The position numbers and the translations under genes were made by a program. A stretch of 64,000 nt of DNA from DATCBF01 sp964401995 (GTDB lineage Bacteria > Actinomycetota > Thermoleophilia > Solirubrobacterales > 70-9), in NCBI GenBank assembly GCA_964401995.1, contig CAYOAP010000001.1:206651-270650 (forward strand), read 5' to 3'. Positions 11,137 through 19,582 of the stretch are shown piece by piece. Under the pieces are notes generated by a model. It did no database searches. It was not told where the DNA came from and worked only from the letters and a program-made list of their open reading frames with translations. Position 1 is the first letter of the stretch. Each line of letters opens with the position of its first letter.

Positions 11137-12024
11137 ATGGCAGGCCCGCCCCCCGAGCTCGAAGGCGTCACCCACCGCGACGTGCAGGTGGGCGGGGTGC
11201 GGCTGCATGTGGCCGAAGCGGGCTCGGGCCCACCGATCGTCCTCCTGCACGGCTGGCCCCAGCACTGGTGGGTCTGGCGCAAGCTGTTGCCGGAGCTGGC
11301 CAAGGAACGGCGGGTGATCTGCCCTGACCTGCGCGGGTTCGGTTGGAGCGACGCCCCGGCCGGGGCCTATGAGCTGGGAGAACTTGCCGCCGACATCATC
11401 GGCCTGTTCGACGCGCTCGAGCTCGACCAGGTCGAGTTGATCGGACACGATTGGGGGGGCTACGTCGGCTTCCTCGTCTGCCTGCGGGCGCCGGAGCGCA
11501 TCCGCCACTTCCTGGCGCTGGCGATCGCCCACCCCTGGATTGAGCCTCCCAAGCCCTCACTCGGCGCTCTGCGCATATTCGGCTACCAGTTCCTGATGGC
11601 GGCGCCCGGCATCGGCGCCTCGGTCCTTCGCTTCCTCCCGGCCTTCGTCGCAACGGTGATGAAGAAAGGGGCGCATCCCGATACGAGCTGGAGCAGGGAG
11701 GAGGTGGCCTGTTACGCCGAGAGCTTCCGTCCCGCCGACCACGCGCTCGCCTCCTCGCGCCTCTACCGCAGCTTCCTCAGGCGTGAGGTTCCACGGCTGC
11801 GCAACGGCCACTACCGTTCCCAGCGCCTCTCGGTCCCGACCCGCCTGCTCACCGGCGAGGCCGACCGGGTTGTGCGGGCGGAGTCGCTTGATGGCTTTCA
11901 GGCCTACGCCGACGACATGGCTCTGGAGGTGGTCCAGCGCTCTGGCCATTTCATCGCCGAGGAGCGCCCCGACATCGTGCTCGCAAGGGCCCACGAGCTG
12001 TTCGGCCCGGTCGCTGCCGCCTGA
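11137..12024 (+). CDS. Alpha/beta hydrolase, epoxide hydrolase-like
   Basis: 295 residues. HGWPQHWWVWRKLLPEL is the HGxP oxyanion motif with aromatic neighbours. GHDWGGYVGF places Asp, not Ser, at the nucleophile elbow, as in epoxide hydrolases and haloalkane dehalogenases. QRSGHFIAEERPD provides the catalytic His. The frame is open upstream to 10855, but that part lies inside the esterase in another frame, so ATG 11137, 4 nt after the esterase stop, is the start. Epoxide hydrolase is favoured over dehalogenase, but the lid residues cannot be judged by eye. Confidence 0.8.
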   Translation: MAGPPPELEGVTHRDVQVGGVRLHVAEAGSGPPIVLLHGWPQHWWVWRKLLPELAKERRVICPDLRGFGWSDAPAGAYELGELAADIIGLFDALELDQVELIGHDWGGYVGFLVCLRAPERIRHFLALAIAHPWIEPPKPSLGALRIFGYQFLMAAPGIGASVLRFLPAFVATVMKKGAHPDTSWSREEVACYAESFRPADHALASSRLYRSFLRREVPRLRNGHYRSQRLSVPTRLLTGEADRVVRAESLDGFQAYADDMALEVVQRSGHFIAEERPDIVLARAHELFGPVAAA

Positions 12025-12041
12025 GGGCGGGACCGCTGCGG

Positions 12042-12695
12042 CTAAGCGCTGCGGGTTGGCTTGGCCTGGAGCCAGGTCAGCCGGTTGCCGCCACCGTGCT
12101 CGATCGTCAGGTGAAGGGTGTCGAAGCGCCGGCAGGAGTGAGGGGTGCCCGGGATGCGAATTTCGACCGTGAAGCTGTTGGCCGCCGCTGCCTTTGACGC
12201 CTGGCTTGGGCTGAGGCTCTCGGTCAGCCGAATCGTGCCCGCTTCGCTGAGATGCTGCTTCGAATCGGGCAGCTTGAGCCCGCCCTTGCTGCCGGCGAGG
12301 CGGTAGGAGACGGTCGCGTCAGTCGATTCGGTTGAGGTGTAGCGGACGAGCAGGCGGACCTTGTTCTGGGCCGGGTAGGCGAAGGCCTGGGCATGGGCCG
12401 TCTGCAGCAAACACTCGGCTGGAGGCAGGCCGGCTTCTTCGTCTTCCAATTCTTCTTCTTCGGCTTCTTCAGCTTCGAGTTCTTCCTCTTCGCTTTCTTC
12501 GCCTTCGTCTTCTTCGTCGAACGGCGTCGAGAGCGTCGGACCGGAGATGGGTCCGGCGTGGATGGTCAGCGCCGCGGCCGGCCGGGCGACGAGCAGCATC
12601 GCCAAAAGGGCGACGGGGACCGCGAAAAAGGCCCACCAGGCGATTCGCGTCGAGGTGGGCATGCGGCCAGGAACAGTTGTGTCGGTGCTCTGCAT
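12042..12695 (-). CDS. Hypothetical membrane-anchored protein with acidic linker
   Basis: 217 residues, not recognised. A hydrophobic segment at residues 18-42 (WWAFFAVPVALLAMLL) could be a signal peptide or anchor. Residues 60-88 are almost entirely Glu/Asp. A beta-rich C-terminal part (VRLLVRYTSTESTDATVSYRLAG, FTVEIRIPG) contains two Cys that might pair. It would act outside the membrane. The acidic run comes from a GAA/GAG-rich stretch, read as TTC-rich on the plus strand at 12437-12520. Start could be ATG 12695 or Met12. It ends convergently 18 nt from the hydrolase stop. Confidence 0.6.
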   Translation of the reverse strand: MQSTDTTVPGRMPTSTRIAWWAFFAVPVALLAMLLVARPAAALTIHAGPISGPTLSTPFDEEDEGEESEEEELEAEEAEEEELEDEEAGLPPAECLLQTAHAQAFAYPAQNKVRLLVRYTSTESTDATVSYRLAGSKGGLKLPDSKQHLSEAGTIRLTESLSPSQASKAAAANSFTVEIRIPGTPHSCRRFDTLHLTIEHGGGNRLTWLQAKPTRSA

Positions 12696-12747
12696 AGGCC
12701 CTGAATCGGTCGGGCCTGGGTGGACCTTTAGGCCCCTGGCCGGATGA

Positions 12748-13305
12748 TCAGCTCTTCAGCACGCCCTCCAGGCGCAGCAGTCCCTCCTTCATCGGCAGGC
12801 CCCCTCCGTAGCCACCGAGGGCGCCGCTGGTCCGCAGCACGCGGTGGCAGGGGACGACGATCGGGATCGGGTTGGAACCGCAGGCTGTGCCCGCCGCGCG
12901 CACCGCCTTTTTGTTGCCTGCGCTGATCGCCATCTGGGTGTAGCTGCGGGTCTGGCCGTAGGGGATGCGGTCGATCGCTCGCAGCACCTTGCGGCGGAAG
13001 TCCTTGCTCAGCTGCCAGTCCAGCGCCAGGTCGAAGTGCTCGAGCTTGCCCTCGAAATAAAGGTCGAGCTCGCGGCGAACCTGGTCGAGCTGCGCGGGGG
13101 CCTCGAGCACGCGGGGGGAGACCCGGTCCGCCAGCTCCGCCAGCAGCTCGTCGGCGTCCTGGTTCGGCAGTCCCACCCGGACCAGTCCGCGCGGCGTCGT
13201 CGCCAGCAGCAGCTGCCCGTAGGGTGAGTCGGCAGTCGTGTAGGCGACGTCGAGCAGGCCCTCGTCGGATGCGCGCTCGGCGAGGAGTCGCAGCGAGTCC
13301 TTCAT
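12748..13305 (-). CDS. ogt: Methylated-DNA--protein-cysteine methyltransferase
   Basis: A 185-residue repair protein that removes alkyl groups from O6 of guanine by irreversible transfer to Cys. IPIVVPCHRVLRTSGALGGYGGG contains the active-site PCHR motif. IPYGQTRSYTQMAISAGNKKAVRAAG is the helix-turn-helix with the Arg finger. The N-terminal half is a degenerate ribonuclease-H-like domain. Its ATG overlaps the stop of the upstream ECF sigma gene (ATGA), so the two are translationally coupled on the minus strand. Confidence 0.92.
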   Translation of the reverse strand: MKDSLRLLAERASDEGLLDVAYTTADSPYGQLLLATTPRGLVRVGLPNQDADELLAELADRVSPRVLEAPAQLDQVRRELDLYFEGKLEHFDLALDWQLSKDFRRKVLRAIDRIPYGQTRSYTQMAISAGNKKAVRAAGTACGSNPIPIVVPCHRVLRTSGALGGYGGGLPMKEGLLRLEGVLKS

Positions 13306-13763
13306 GCCAGCTCCTCTCGCAGTCGCTTGATTCCCTCGTGGAGGCTGCGGCGGGCGGCCTCCGGCGAGCAGCCCAACGTCGCGGCGATCTCCTCGTGGGG
13401 GAGGTCACAGGCGTAGCGCAGGGCCACGGCCGCCCGCTGTTTCGGCGGCAGGGCGCCGACCTTGAGCCAGATCCCGTCGCTCGGCTCGGGGTCGCTGACG
13501 GCGATCTCCGGCGGCTCGGCGACCGGCAGCGGCCGGCGGCCGTTGGCGCGGTGATGGTCGATCGCCTTGCGCGAGGCGATCGTCAGCAGCCAGCCGCGCA
13601 GGTTGCTGGTGTCATCAAGCTTCGGGTAGGCGCGCAGCGCGGAGAGAAACGTCTCCTGGAAGCAGTCGTCGGCGTCGCTGCGGCCGACGGCCCCGCGCAG
13701 GACCGCCATCACGTCGGCGGCGTGCTCGTCGATCAGGATCTGGAACGGGGGCAAGTCAGTCAC
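13302..13763 (-). CDS. ECF-type RNA polymerase sigma factor
   Basis: 153 residues. Region 2 is DADDCFQETFLSALRAYPKLDDTSNLRGWLLTIASRKAIDHHR, split here by family position. Region 4 is LPPKQRAAVALRYACDLPHEEIAATLGCSPEAARRSLHEGIKRLR, carrying the -35 binding helix-turn-helix. There is no anti-sigma gene next to it. The partner in the operon is ogt, reached through a 4-nt overlap, so it may belong to an alkylation or stress response. It is divergent from nadC, with a 62-nt shared promoter region. Confidence 0.88.
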   Translation of the reverse strand: MTDLPPFQILIDEHAADVMAVLRGAVGRSDADDCFQETFLSALRAYPKLDDTSNLRGWLLTIASRKAIDHHRANGRRPLPVAEPPEIAVSDPEPSDGIWLKVGALPPKQRAAVALRYACDLPHEEIAATLGCSPEAARRSLHEGIKRLREELA

Positions 13764-13825
13764 CTCATGGATTAAACGCTGCGTTGCGGAGGAACGTGAG
13801 GCAGCGCTTGATCTAGGCTGCGGCG

Positions 13826-14689
13826 ATGCCCGATCCTGGCAAGCCGCCGAGTGAGATCGTTGCCGGGGCGCTGGCCGAGGACCTCGGCGCCGGCGACGTC
13901 ACCTCGGAGGCGACGGTGCCGGAGGAGGCGCGCGGGCGGGCCCGGATCGTGCAGAAGGCGCCCGGCGTCGCCTTTGGCTTCGAGCTTGTCGAGGAGACGA
14001 TGCGCCAGTGCGGCGTCGAGCACGTCGACCGGCTCGTGGTCGAGGGGCAGTGGCGCGAGGATGTGCCGACCGAGGCGATCCTCGCCACCGGGTCGGCGCG
14101 ATCGCTGTTGGCCGCCGAGCGCACGGCGCTGAACTTCCTCGGCCACCTCTCGGGCGTCGCCACCCTGACCGCCCGCTTTGTCGAGGCGGTCGCCGGCACC
14201 GGCGCCCGCATCCTCGACACCCGCAAGACGACGCCGGGCCTGCGGACGCTGGAGAAGGCGGCGGTCGTTGCCGGTGGCGGCCGCAACCACCGCATCGGCC
14301 TCTACGACGCGATCCTGATCAAGGAGAACCACATCGCCCTCGCCGACGGCCTGGCCAAGGCTGTCTACAAGGCCCGCCGCGCCCACCCCGACCTGGCGGT
14401 AGAGGTCGAGTGCCGCAACCTCGACGAGGTCGCCTACGCGCTCGGCACCGGCGCCGACATCCTCCTGCTCGACAACATGGACACCGAGACCTTGGCCAGA
14501 GCTGTCGCCCTGCGCGACACCGAAACCGGCGGGGCTGGGAAAGGCCCATCGCTTGAGGCTTCGGGTGGAGTCAACCTGGAGACGGTGCGCCCGATCGCGG
14601 AGACCGGGGTCGACCTGATCTCGATCGGCGCCCTCACCCACTCGGCGCCCTCGCTCGACTTCAGCATGCTGATCGAGCTCACTACTTGA
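13826..14689 (+). CDS. nadC: Nicotinate-nucleotide pyrophosphorylase (quinolinate phosphoribosyltransferase)
   Basis: A 287-residue enzyme that converts quinolinate and PRPP to nicotinate mononucleotide and CO2 in NAD synthesis. EDLGAGDVTSEATVPE is the N-terminal signature. ERTALNFLGHLSGVATLT, DTRKTTPGLRTLEKAAVVAGGG and NRHRIGLYDAILIKENH-type sequence cover the substrate site, and the C-terminus has EASGGVNLETV. nadA lies 1 kb downstream on the same strand, separated by the opposite-strand fpg gene. No nadB was found in the window. Confidence 0.95.
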   Translation: MPDPGKPPSEIVAGALAEDLGAGDVTSEATVPEEARGRARIVQKAPGVAFGFELVEETMRQCGVEHVDRLVVEGQWREDVPTEAILATGSARSLLAAERTALNFLGHLSGVATLTARFVEAVAGTGARILDTRKTTPGLRTLEKAAVVAGGGRNHRIGLYDAILIKENHIALADGLAKAVYKARRAHPDLAVEVECRNLDEVAYALGTGADILLLDNMDTETLARAVALRDTETGGAGKGPSLEASGGVNLETVRPIAETGVDLISIGALTHSAPSLDFSMLIELTT

Positions 14690-15527
14690 GCAGTTTTGAG
14701 AGGCGGCGGTCTTTGAGGACGCGGCCGCCGGTCTGCTCCTTCGGGCAGTAGTTGGTCTGGTGCTCGGAGAAGAAGACAGCCTCGATCGTGGTCCCGCAGC
14801 GCGGGCAGGGCTCGCCCTCGCGGCGGTGGACCCGCAGCGGCATCGGCACCTTGTCGGGCACCTCGTCGCCGATCGCCTCCTCGTAGTGCTCGATCGCGTC
14901 GCCGAGCACGTGGAGGGCGCCGTGCAGCCGCTCGATCTCCTCCTCGTCTAGTTCCGAGCCTTTCTTGAAAGGGGAGAGGCGGGCCTCCCAGAGGATCTCG
15001 TCGACCCAGGAGCGGCCGATCCCGGCGATCGTCCGCTGGTTGCGCAGCAGCGGGTGGAGGTGGCGCGGCTGCGCGATCAGCTCGGCGAAGGCCGGCAGCG
15101 GGGGAGGGGGCCAGGCTTCCGGCCCCAGGGTCGCGACCATCTCGTCACTGGCGACCGCATCGGCGGCCAGCAGCTTCGCCCAGGCCCGCTGCTTGGTCCC
15201 GAACTCGCGCAGCCGCAGCTCGCGCCCGTCCTCGAGCCGGACCAGCACCCGCGAAGCACGGTCTTTGGGCGAGGCCCGTTTGTCGAAGGCCCGCAGCCGC
15301 CCGGCCGACATCAGGTGGATCAAGAGCGCCAGGTCGCCGAACTCGACCACCGGCATCTTGCCGACGCGGCGCACCCCACTCACCTTCCGACCCACCAGCG
15401 CATCAAGCGGCGGCTCAAAGGTCTTCATCACATTCATCCCCGGTGCCAACACCGATTCGACGACAGCTCCGGACAAGGCGGTGTTCAATCGCCGAGTCAC
15501 GATCTCAACCTCCGGAAGCTCTGGCAT
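14682..15527 (-). CDS. Fpg/Nei-family DNA glycosylase with altered zinc finger
   Basis: 281 residues from MPELPEVEIV, which fixes the start, since Pro2 and Glu3 must be N-terminal for catalysis. Lys57 in VRRVGK is present, as in Fpg. Three usual residues differ. The GIGNIY loop reads GIGRSW. The finger motif GRST is EHQT. The last zinc pair CPxC is CPKE, so the fourth Cys ligand is missing. First pair CPRC is intact. It likely excises oxidised bases, but binding may differ from Fpg. The open frame upstream to 15641 is not coding. The 3' end overlaps nadC by 8 nt. Confidence 0.85.
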   Translation of the reverse strand: MPELPEVEIVTRRLNTALSGAVVESVLAPGMNVMKTFEPPLDALVGRKVSGVRRVGKMPVVEFGDLALLIHLMSAGRLRAFDKRASPKDRASRVLVRLEDGRELRLREFGTKQRAWAKLLAADAVASDEMVATLGPEAWPPPPLPAFAELIAQPRHLHPLLRNQRTIAGIGRSWVDEILWEARLSPFKKGSELDEEEIERLHGALHVLGDAIEHYEEAIGDEVPDKVPMPLRVHRREGEPCPRCGTTIEAVFFSEHQTNYCPKEQTGGRVLKDRRLSKLLK

Positions 15528-15554
15528 CCAACAAGTCTGGCGGCTCCGCCTGTT

Positions 15555-15616
15555 GGTGGCCTGGCCAGGGGGCCGAGAACGTAAACCTCGCCCGCAGGCC
15601 CCCTGGCCAGGCCACC
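15555..15616. repeat. Strong 20-bp hairpin in the fpg/nadA divergent region
   Basis: Left arm at 15555-15574 and right arm at 15597-15616 are perfect complements of 20 bp, GC-rich, with a 22-nt loop. It lies between the divergent starts of the glycosylase (15527) and nadA (15703). It could be an attenuator in the nadA leader or a repeat element. No T-tract follows, so a simple intrinsic terminator is less likely. Confidence 0.7.
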
Positions 15617-15702
15617 CTCCGGAACGGCTAGACTTGGACAACGTTCATTCGACTGGTTCAAGGCAAACGCCGGGCCAGCGAACATCAGGAAAGGAAGGGC
15701 TC

Positions 15703-16734
15703 ATGCAGGAGCTCCCGACGATCCAACCCACCAAACCGGACGCTCTTTCGCCCGCAGAGATCGCTGCCCTGAGCGATGAAGTTCGCGCGCTCGCCGCCGA
15801 GCGCAACGCGGTCATCCTCGCCCACAACTACGAGCTGCCTGAGATCCAGGACGTCGCCCACCACATGGGCGACTCGCTCGGCCTCTCGCGCCAGGCCGCG
15901 GCCACCGACGCCGACGCGATCGCCTTCTGCGGCGTCCACTTCATGGCCGAGACGGCCTCGATCCTCTCGCCGGAGAAGACCGTGCTGATCCCCGACCTCG
16001 ACGCCGGCTGCTCGCTTGCCGACTCGATCAACGCCGACCAGCTGCGCGCCTGGAAGGCCGAATACCCTGGGGCGATGGTCGTCATGTACGTCAACACCTC
16101 AGCCGAGGTCAAGGCCGAGACCGACTACTGCTGCACCTCCTCCAACGCGGTCAAGGTGGTCGAGCACATCTGGGCCGAGCACGGCCCCGATACCGAGATC
16201 CTCTTCGGCCCCGACATGTGGCTGGGCGCCTTCGTCGAGCGTGAGACCGGGCTCGTCGACGACCAGGAGCGGCGCGGCAACTTCCACATCTGGGACGGCG
16301 AGTGCCACGTCCACGCCGGCATCCGCCCCGGCGACATCGCCCAGACCCGGGCCGAACACCCCGAGGCCGAGTTCCTGATCCACCCCGAGTGCGGCTGCTC
16401 GACCCAGGCGATGGAGTACGTCGCCTCGGGCGATATCGAGCCCGACGGCGTCCACATGCTCTCGACCTCAGGGATGCTCGAGCACGTCGAATCGCATCCC
16501 GACGGGAGCTTCATCGTCGCCACCGAGAACGGGATGCTCTACCCGCTGCAGCAGGCGGCGCCGCAGGCCAACCTGATTGAGGCCAACCGGATGGCGGTCT
16601 GCAAATACATGAAGATGATCACGCTGCCGAAACTGCGCGACTCGCTGCGCGATATGAAGCACGAAGTCCGGGTCCCGGCCGATGTCGCCGAGCTTGCCCG
16701 GGTCCCGATTGAGCGAATGGTCGCGATCGGTTAG
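15703..16734 (+). CDS. nadA: Quinolinate synthase A
   Basis: A 343-residue 4Fe-4S enzyme condensing iminoaspartate with dihydroxyacetone phosphate to quinolinate. Cluster cysteines are in AFCGVHFMAE, YCCTSSNA and HPECGCS. AERNAVILAHNYELPEIQDVAHHMGDSL is the N-terminal signature. ATG 15703 follows AAGGAAGGG 5 nt upstream. The longer frame from 14965 runs through the opposite-strand glycosylase and is not coding. It works with NadC, and transketolase follows after 52 nt. Confidence 0.96.
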   Translation: MQELPTIQPTKPDALSPAEIAALSDEVRALAAERNAVILAHNYELPEIQDVAHHMGDSLGLSRQAAATDADAIAFCGVHFMAETASILSPEKTVLIPDLDAGCSLADSINADQLRAWKAEYPGAMVVMYVNTSAEVKAETDYCCTSSNAVKVVEHIWAEHGPDTEILFGPDMWLGAFVERETGLVDDQERRGNFHIWDGECHVHAGIRPGDIAQTRAEHPEAEFLIHPECGCSTQAMEYVASGDIEPDGVHMLSTSGMLEHVESHPDGSFIVATENGMLYPLQQAAPQANLIEANRMAVCKYMKMITLPKLRDSLRDMKHEVRVPADVAELARVPIERMVAIG

Positions 16735-16786
16735 CGCGAGGTAGAGTCCGCCGGGCCCGCCAGCCCGAAGAAAAGGACCCAGTCCC

Positions 16787-18646
16787 TTGCCCGAGATCGC
16801 ACCCCAGGATTCAACCAGCACCGAGCAGCTGCACGAGCTCGCTCAGCAGCTCCGCGTCGACTCGATCCGCGCTGTAGCGGCGGGCGGCTCCGGGCATCCG
16901 ACCTCCTCGATGTCGGCCGCCGACCTGATGGCGGTGCTGCTGGCGCGCTACCTCCGCTACGACTTCTCCGCACCCGAGAACAAGGCGAACGACCACCTCG
17001 TCTTCTCCAAGGGGCACGCCTCGCCGCTGCTGTACTCGCTCTACAAGATGGCGGGCGCGATCGACGACGAGGAGCTGCTGACCTTCCGCAAGTTCGGCTC
17101 CCGCCTGCAGGGGCACCCGACGCCGGAAATTCCCTGGGTCGACGTCACCACCGGCTCGCTCGGCCAGGGCCTGCCGATCTCGGTTGGCATTGCCCAGGCT
17201 GCCGCCCGGCTCGAATCTTCGGACCTGCGGGTTTGGGTGCTTTGCGGCGATTCCGAGATGGCGGAGGGGTCGATGTGGGAGGCCTTCGAGCACGCGGGCC
17301 TGGCGCAGTTGAGCAACCTCGTCGCCATCGTCGATGTCAACCGCCTCGGCCAGCGCGGCCCGACCATGCACGAGTGGGACACCTCTTCGATGGCGGCGCG
17401 GGCGCGCGCCAACGGCTGGGACGTGCAGGAGATCGACGGCCACGACCTGGCGGCGATCGACGCGGCCTACACGCAGGCGCTTGCCGCCGATCGCCCGGCT
17501 GCGATTTTCGCTCGGACGAAGAAGGGCGCCGGAGTTGCCGCGGTCGAGGACCAGCCGAACTGGCACGGCAAGCCGCTCGCCGATCCCGATGCCGCGGTCG
17601 AGGAGCTGGGTGGCATCCGCTCGCTCTCGGTCGCGGTGCAGTCGCCGCCGCAGGCGCAGCCGTTCGAGGTCGCGCGGGCGCAGGTCGACAAGCCGACCTA
17701 CGAGCTGGGCGCCAAGGTTGCGACCCGCGGCGCCTACGGCGACGCCCTCGCCTGGCTCGGCTCGATCGACGACAAAGTGGTGGCGCTCGACGCCGAGGTC
17801 GGCAACTCGACCTACGCCGAACGCTTCGCCGCCAAGCACCCGGACCGCTTCTTCGAGATGTACATCGCCGAGCAGCAGATGGTGGCGGCCGCGGTTGGCC
17901 TGCAGGTGCGGGGCTGGAAGCCGTTCGCCTCCACCTTCGGCGCCTTCCTCAGCCGCGCCTACGACTTCGTCCGCATGGCGGCGATCTCCGATGCCGATCT
18001 CAAGCTCTGCGGCTCCCACGTCGGGGTCTCGATTGGCGCCGACGGGCCTTCGCAGATGGCGCTCGAGGACATCGCCAGCTTCCGGGCTGTGTTCGGCAGC
18101 GTCGTCCTCTACCCATCCGACGCCAACCAGACCGTGCAGCTCGTCGACGCGATGAGGCAGCACCACGGCGTCAGCTACCTGCGCAGCACCCGCGAGGCGC
18201 TGCCGACGCTATATGGGGCGGATGAGTCCTTCGAGATCGGCGGCAGCCGCACCCTGCGCTCCAGCGCGGACGACGCGATCACCCTGATCGGCGCCGGCAT
18301 CACCCTGCACGAATGCCTCGCCGCCGCCGACGAGCTCGCCGAAAGCGGGGTCAGCGCTCGCGTCATCGACCTCTACTCGGTCAAGCCGATCGACGCCGAG
18401 GCCGTGCTCGCCGCCGCCGCCGACACCGGGATCGTGGTCACGGTCGAGGATCACTGGCCGGAGGGGGGGATCGGCGAGACGGTTGCCGGCGTCCTCGCCG
18501 AATCCGACGTCGGCGCACGCCTCGTCCGTCTCGCCGTCTCCGGCCGCCCCGGCAGCGGCCAGCCAGCCGAGCTCCTGGCCGCGGCCGGGATCGACGCCGC
18601 GCACATCGTTTCCGCGGCCCAGTCGGCAATTACTAGCGCCCGCTAA
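16787..18646 (+). CDS. tkt: Transketolase, short (animal-type) form
   Basis: A 619-residue thiamine-diphosphate enzyme of the pentose phosphate pathway. The N-terminal half has SGHPTSSMSAADLMAVL, TGSLGQGLPISVG and CGDSEMAEGSMWEAF...VDVNRLGQ for TPP and Mg binding. The middle domain has EMYIAEQQMVAAAVGLQ with the catalytic Glu. The C-terminal domain ends in LLAAAGIDAAHIV. Length and the DVNRLGQ motif match the shorter animal-like transketolases, not the 660-residue E. coli type. TTG start 16787 follows AAAAGGA. A single chain excludes the split archaeal form. Confidence 0.92.
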   Translation: MPEIAPQDSTSTEQLHELAQQLRVDSIRAVAAGGSGHPTSSMSAADLMAVLLARYLRYDFSAPENKANDHLVFSKGHASPLLYSLYKMAGAIDDEELLTFRKFGSRLQGHPTPEIPWVDVTTGSLGQGLPISVGIAQAAARLESSDLRVWVLCGDSEMAEGSMWEAFEHAGLAQLSNLVAIVDVNRLGQRGPTMHEWDTSSMAARARANGWDVQEIDGHDLAAIDAAYTQALAADRPAAIFARTKKGAGVAAVEDQPNWHGKPLADPDAAVEELGGIRSLSVAVQSPPQAQPFEVARAQVDKPTYELGAKVATRGAYGDALAWLGSIDDKVVALDAEVGNSTYAERFAAKHPDRFFEMYIAEQQMVAAAVGLQVRGWKPFASTFGAFLSRAYDFVRMAAISDADLKLCGSHVGVSIGADGPSQMALEDIASFRAVFGSVVLYPSDANQTVQLVDAMRQHHGVSYLRSTREALPTLYGADESFEIGGSRTLRSSADDAITLIGAGITLHECLAAADELAESGVSARVIDLYSVKPIDAEAVLAAAADTGIVVTVEDHWPEGGIGETVAGVLAESDVGARLVRLAVSGRPGSGQPAELLAAAGIDAAHIVSAAQSAITSAR

Positions 18647-18718
18647 TACTTCGCTAAGCTTTCGCCAACGTGAGTTGGGCGCAGTCTTGCGCGCCCGGCG
18701 GGGCGCAGGAGTCACCCT

Positions 18719-19582
18719 GTGCTCGCAGAACAGAGCCCGGACATGGCTAGAGCGAGCAAGCGAAACAAGAGCGATGGACAGCCGCAGCGGCCCCGCAAGG
18801 GCGGCGCGCCGATCATCGAGCTGCGCGAGGCGACCAAGGTCTACCCCGGTGGGCACATGGCGCTCGACCGCGTCTCGCTGGCGATCAACCGTGGCGAGTT
18901 CGTCTTCCTCGTCGGCCCGACCGGCTGCGGCAAGTCGACCCTGATCAAGATGCTGATCCGCGAGCTGGCCCCGACCAGCGGCACGGTCAGCATCGCCGGC
19001 CGCGACATGGGGGCTCTGCCGGAGAAGAAGATCCCGCAGCTGCGCCGCAACATCGGCACCGTCTTCCAGGATTTCAAGCTGCTGCCCGACCGCACCGTCT
19101 ACGACAACGTCGCCTACGCGCTGCAGGTGATCGGCGCCAGCCGCCACGAAATCCGCGAGCAGGTGCCGGAGACGCTGCGCCTGGTCGGGCTCTCGACCAA
19201 GCTCCACAGCTATCCCGACCAGCTTTCCGGCGGCGAGCAGCAGCGCGTCTCGATCGCCCGCGCCTTCGTCAACCACCCGCCGCTCCTGCTCGCCGACGAG
19301 CCCAGCGGCAACCTCGACCCGGTCACCTCGATCGGGGTGATGCAGCTGCTGTACCGGATCAACAAGACCGGGACTACGGTGCTCGTCGTCACCCACGACC
19401 GCGAGATGGTCGACAACATGCAGCGCCGCGTGATCGAGCTCTACGAGGGCCGCGTCGTCCGCGACGAGGTCAGCGGCGGCTACACCGAGGAGTCGACGAC
19501 CGAGTTCGGCGTCCGCATGCGGGCCGAGATGGGCGTCGCCCCCGAGGGCCAGACCAACGGACACGACAAGCAGCCGTTCTAG
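18719..19582 (+). CDS. ftsE: Cell-division ABC transporter ATPase FtsE
   Basis: 287 residues. Walker A GPTGCGKST, signature LSGGEQQRVSIARAF and Walker B LLADEPSGNLDP are present, and EATKVYPGGHMALDRVSLAI is the typical FtsE opening. The C-terminal extension of about 40 residues is actinobacteria-like. GTG 18719 has AGGAG 7 nt upstream; ATG 18743 is an alternative. FtsE drives the FtsX membrane partner, which activates septal peptidoglycan hydrolases. The ftsX start follows immediately after the stop. Confidence 0.95.
   Translation: MLAEQSPDMARASKRNKSDGQPQRPRKGGAPIIELREATKVYPGGHMALDRVSLAINRGEFVFLVGPTGCGKSTLIKMLIRELAPTSGTVSIAGRDMGALPEKKIPQLRRNIGTVFQDFKLLPDRTVYDNVAYALQVIGASRHEIREQVPETLRLVGLSTKLHSYPDQLSGGEQQRVSIARAFVNHPPLLLADEPSGNLDPVTSIGVMQLLYRINKTGTTVLVVTHDREMVDNMQRRVIELYEGRVVRDEVSGGYTEESTTEFGVRMRAEMGVAPEGQTNGHDKQPF

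Noticed and set aside
14965..15702. Upstream extension of nadA through the Fpg-like gene
   Set aside because: The extension is Ser/Arg-rich and antisense to a recognised gene. ATG 15703 has a good ribosome binding site and starts the NadA family sequence.
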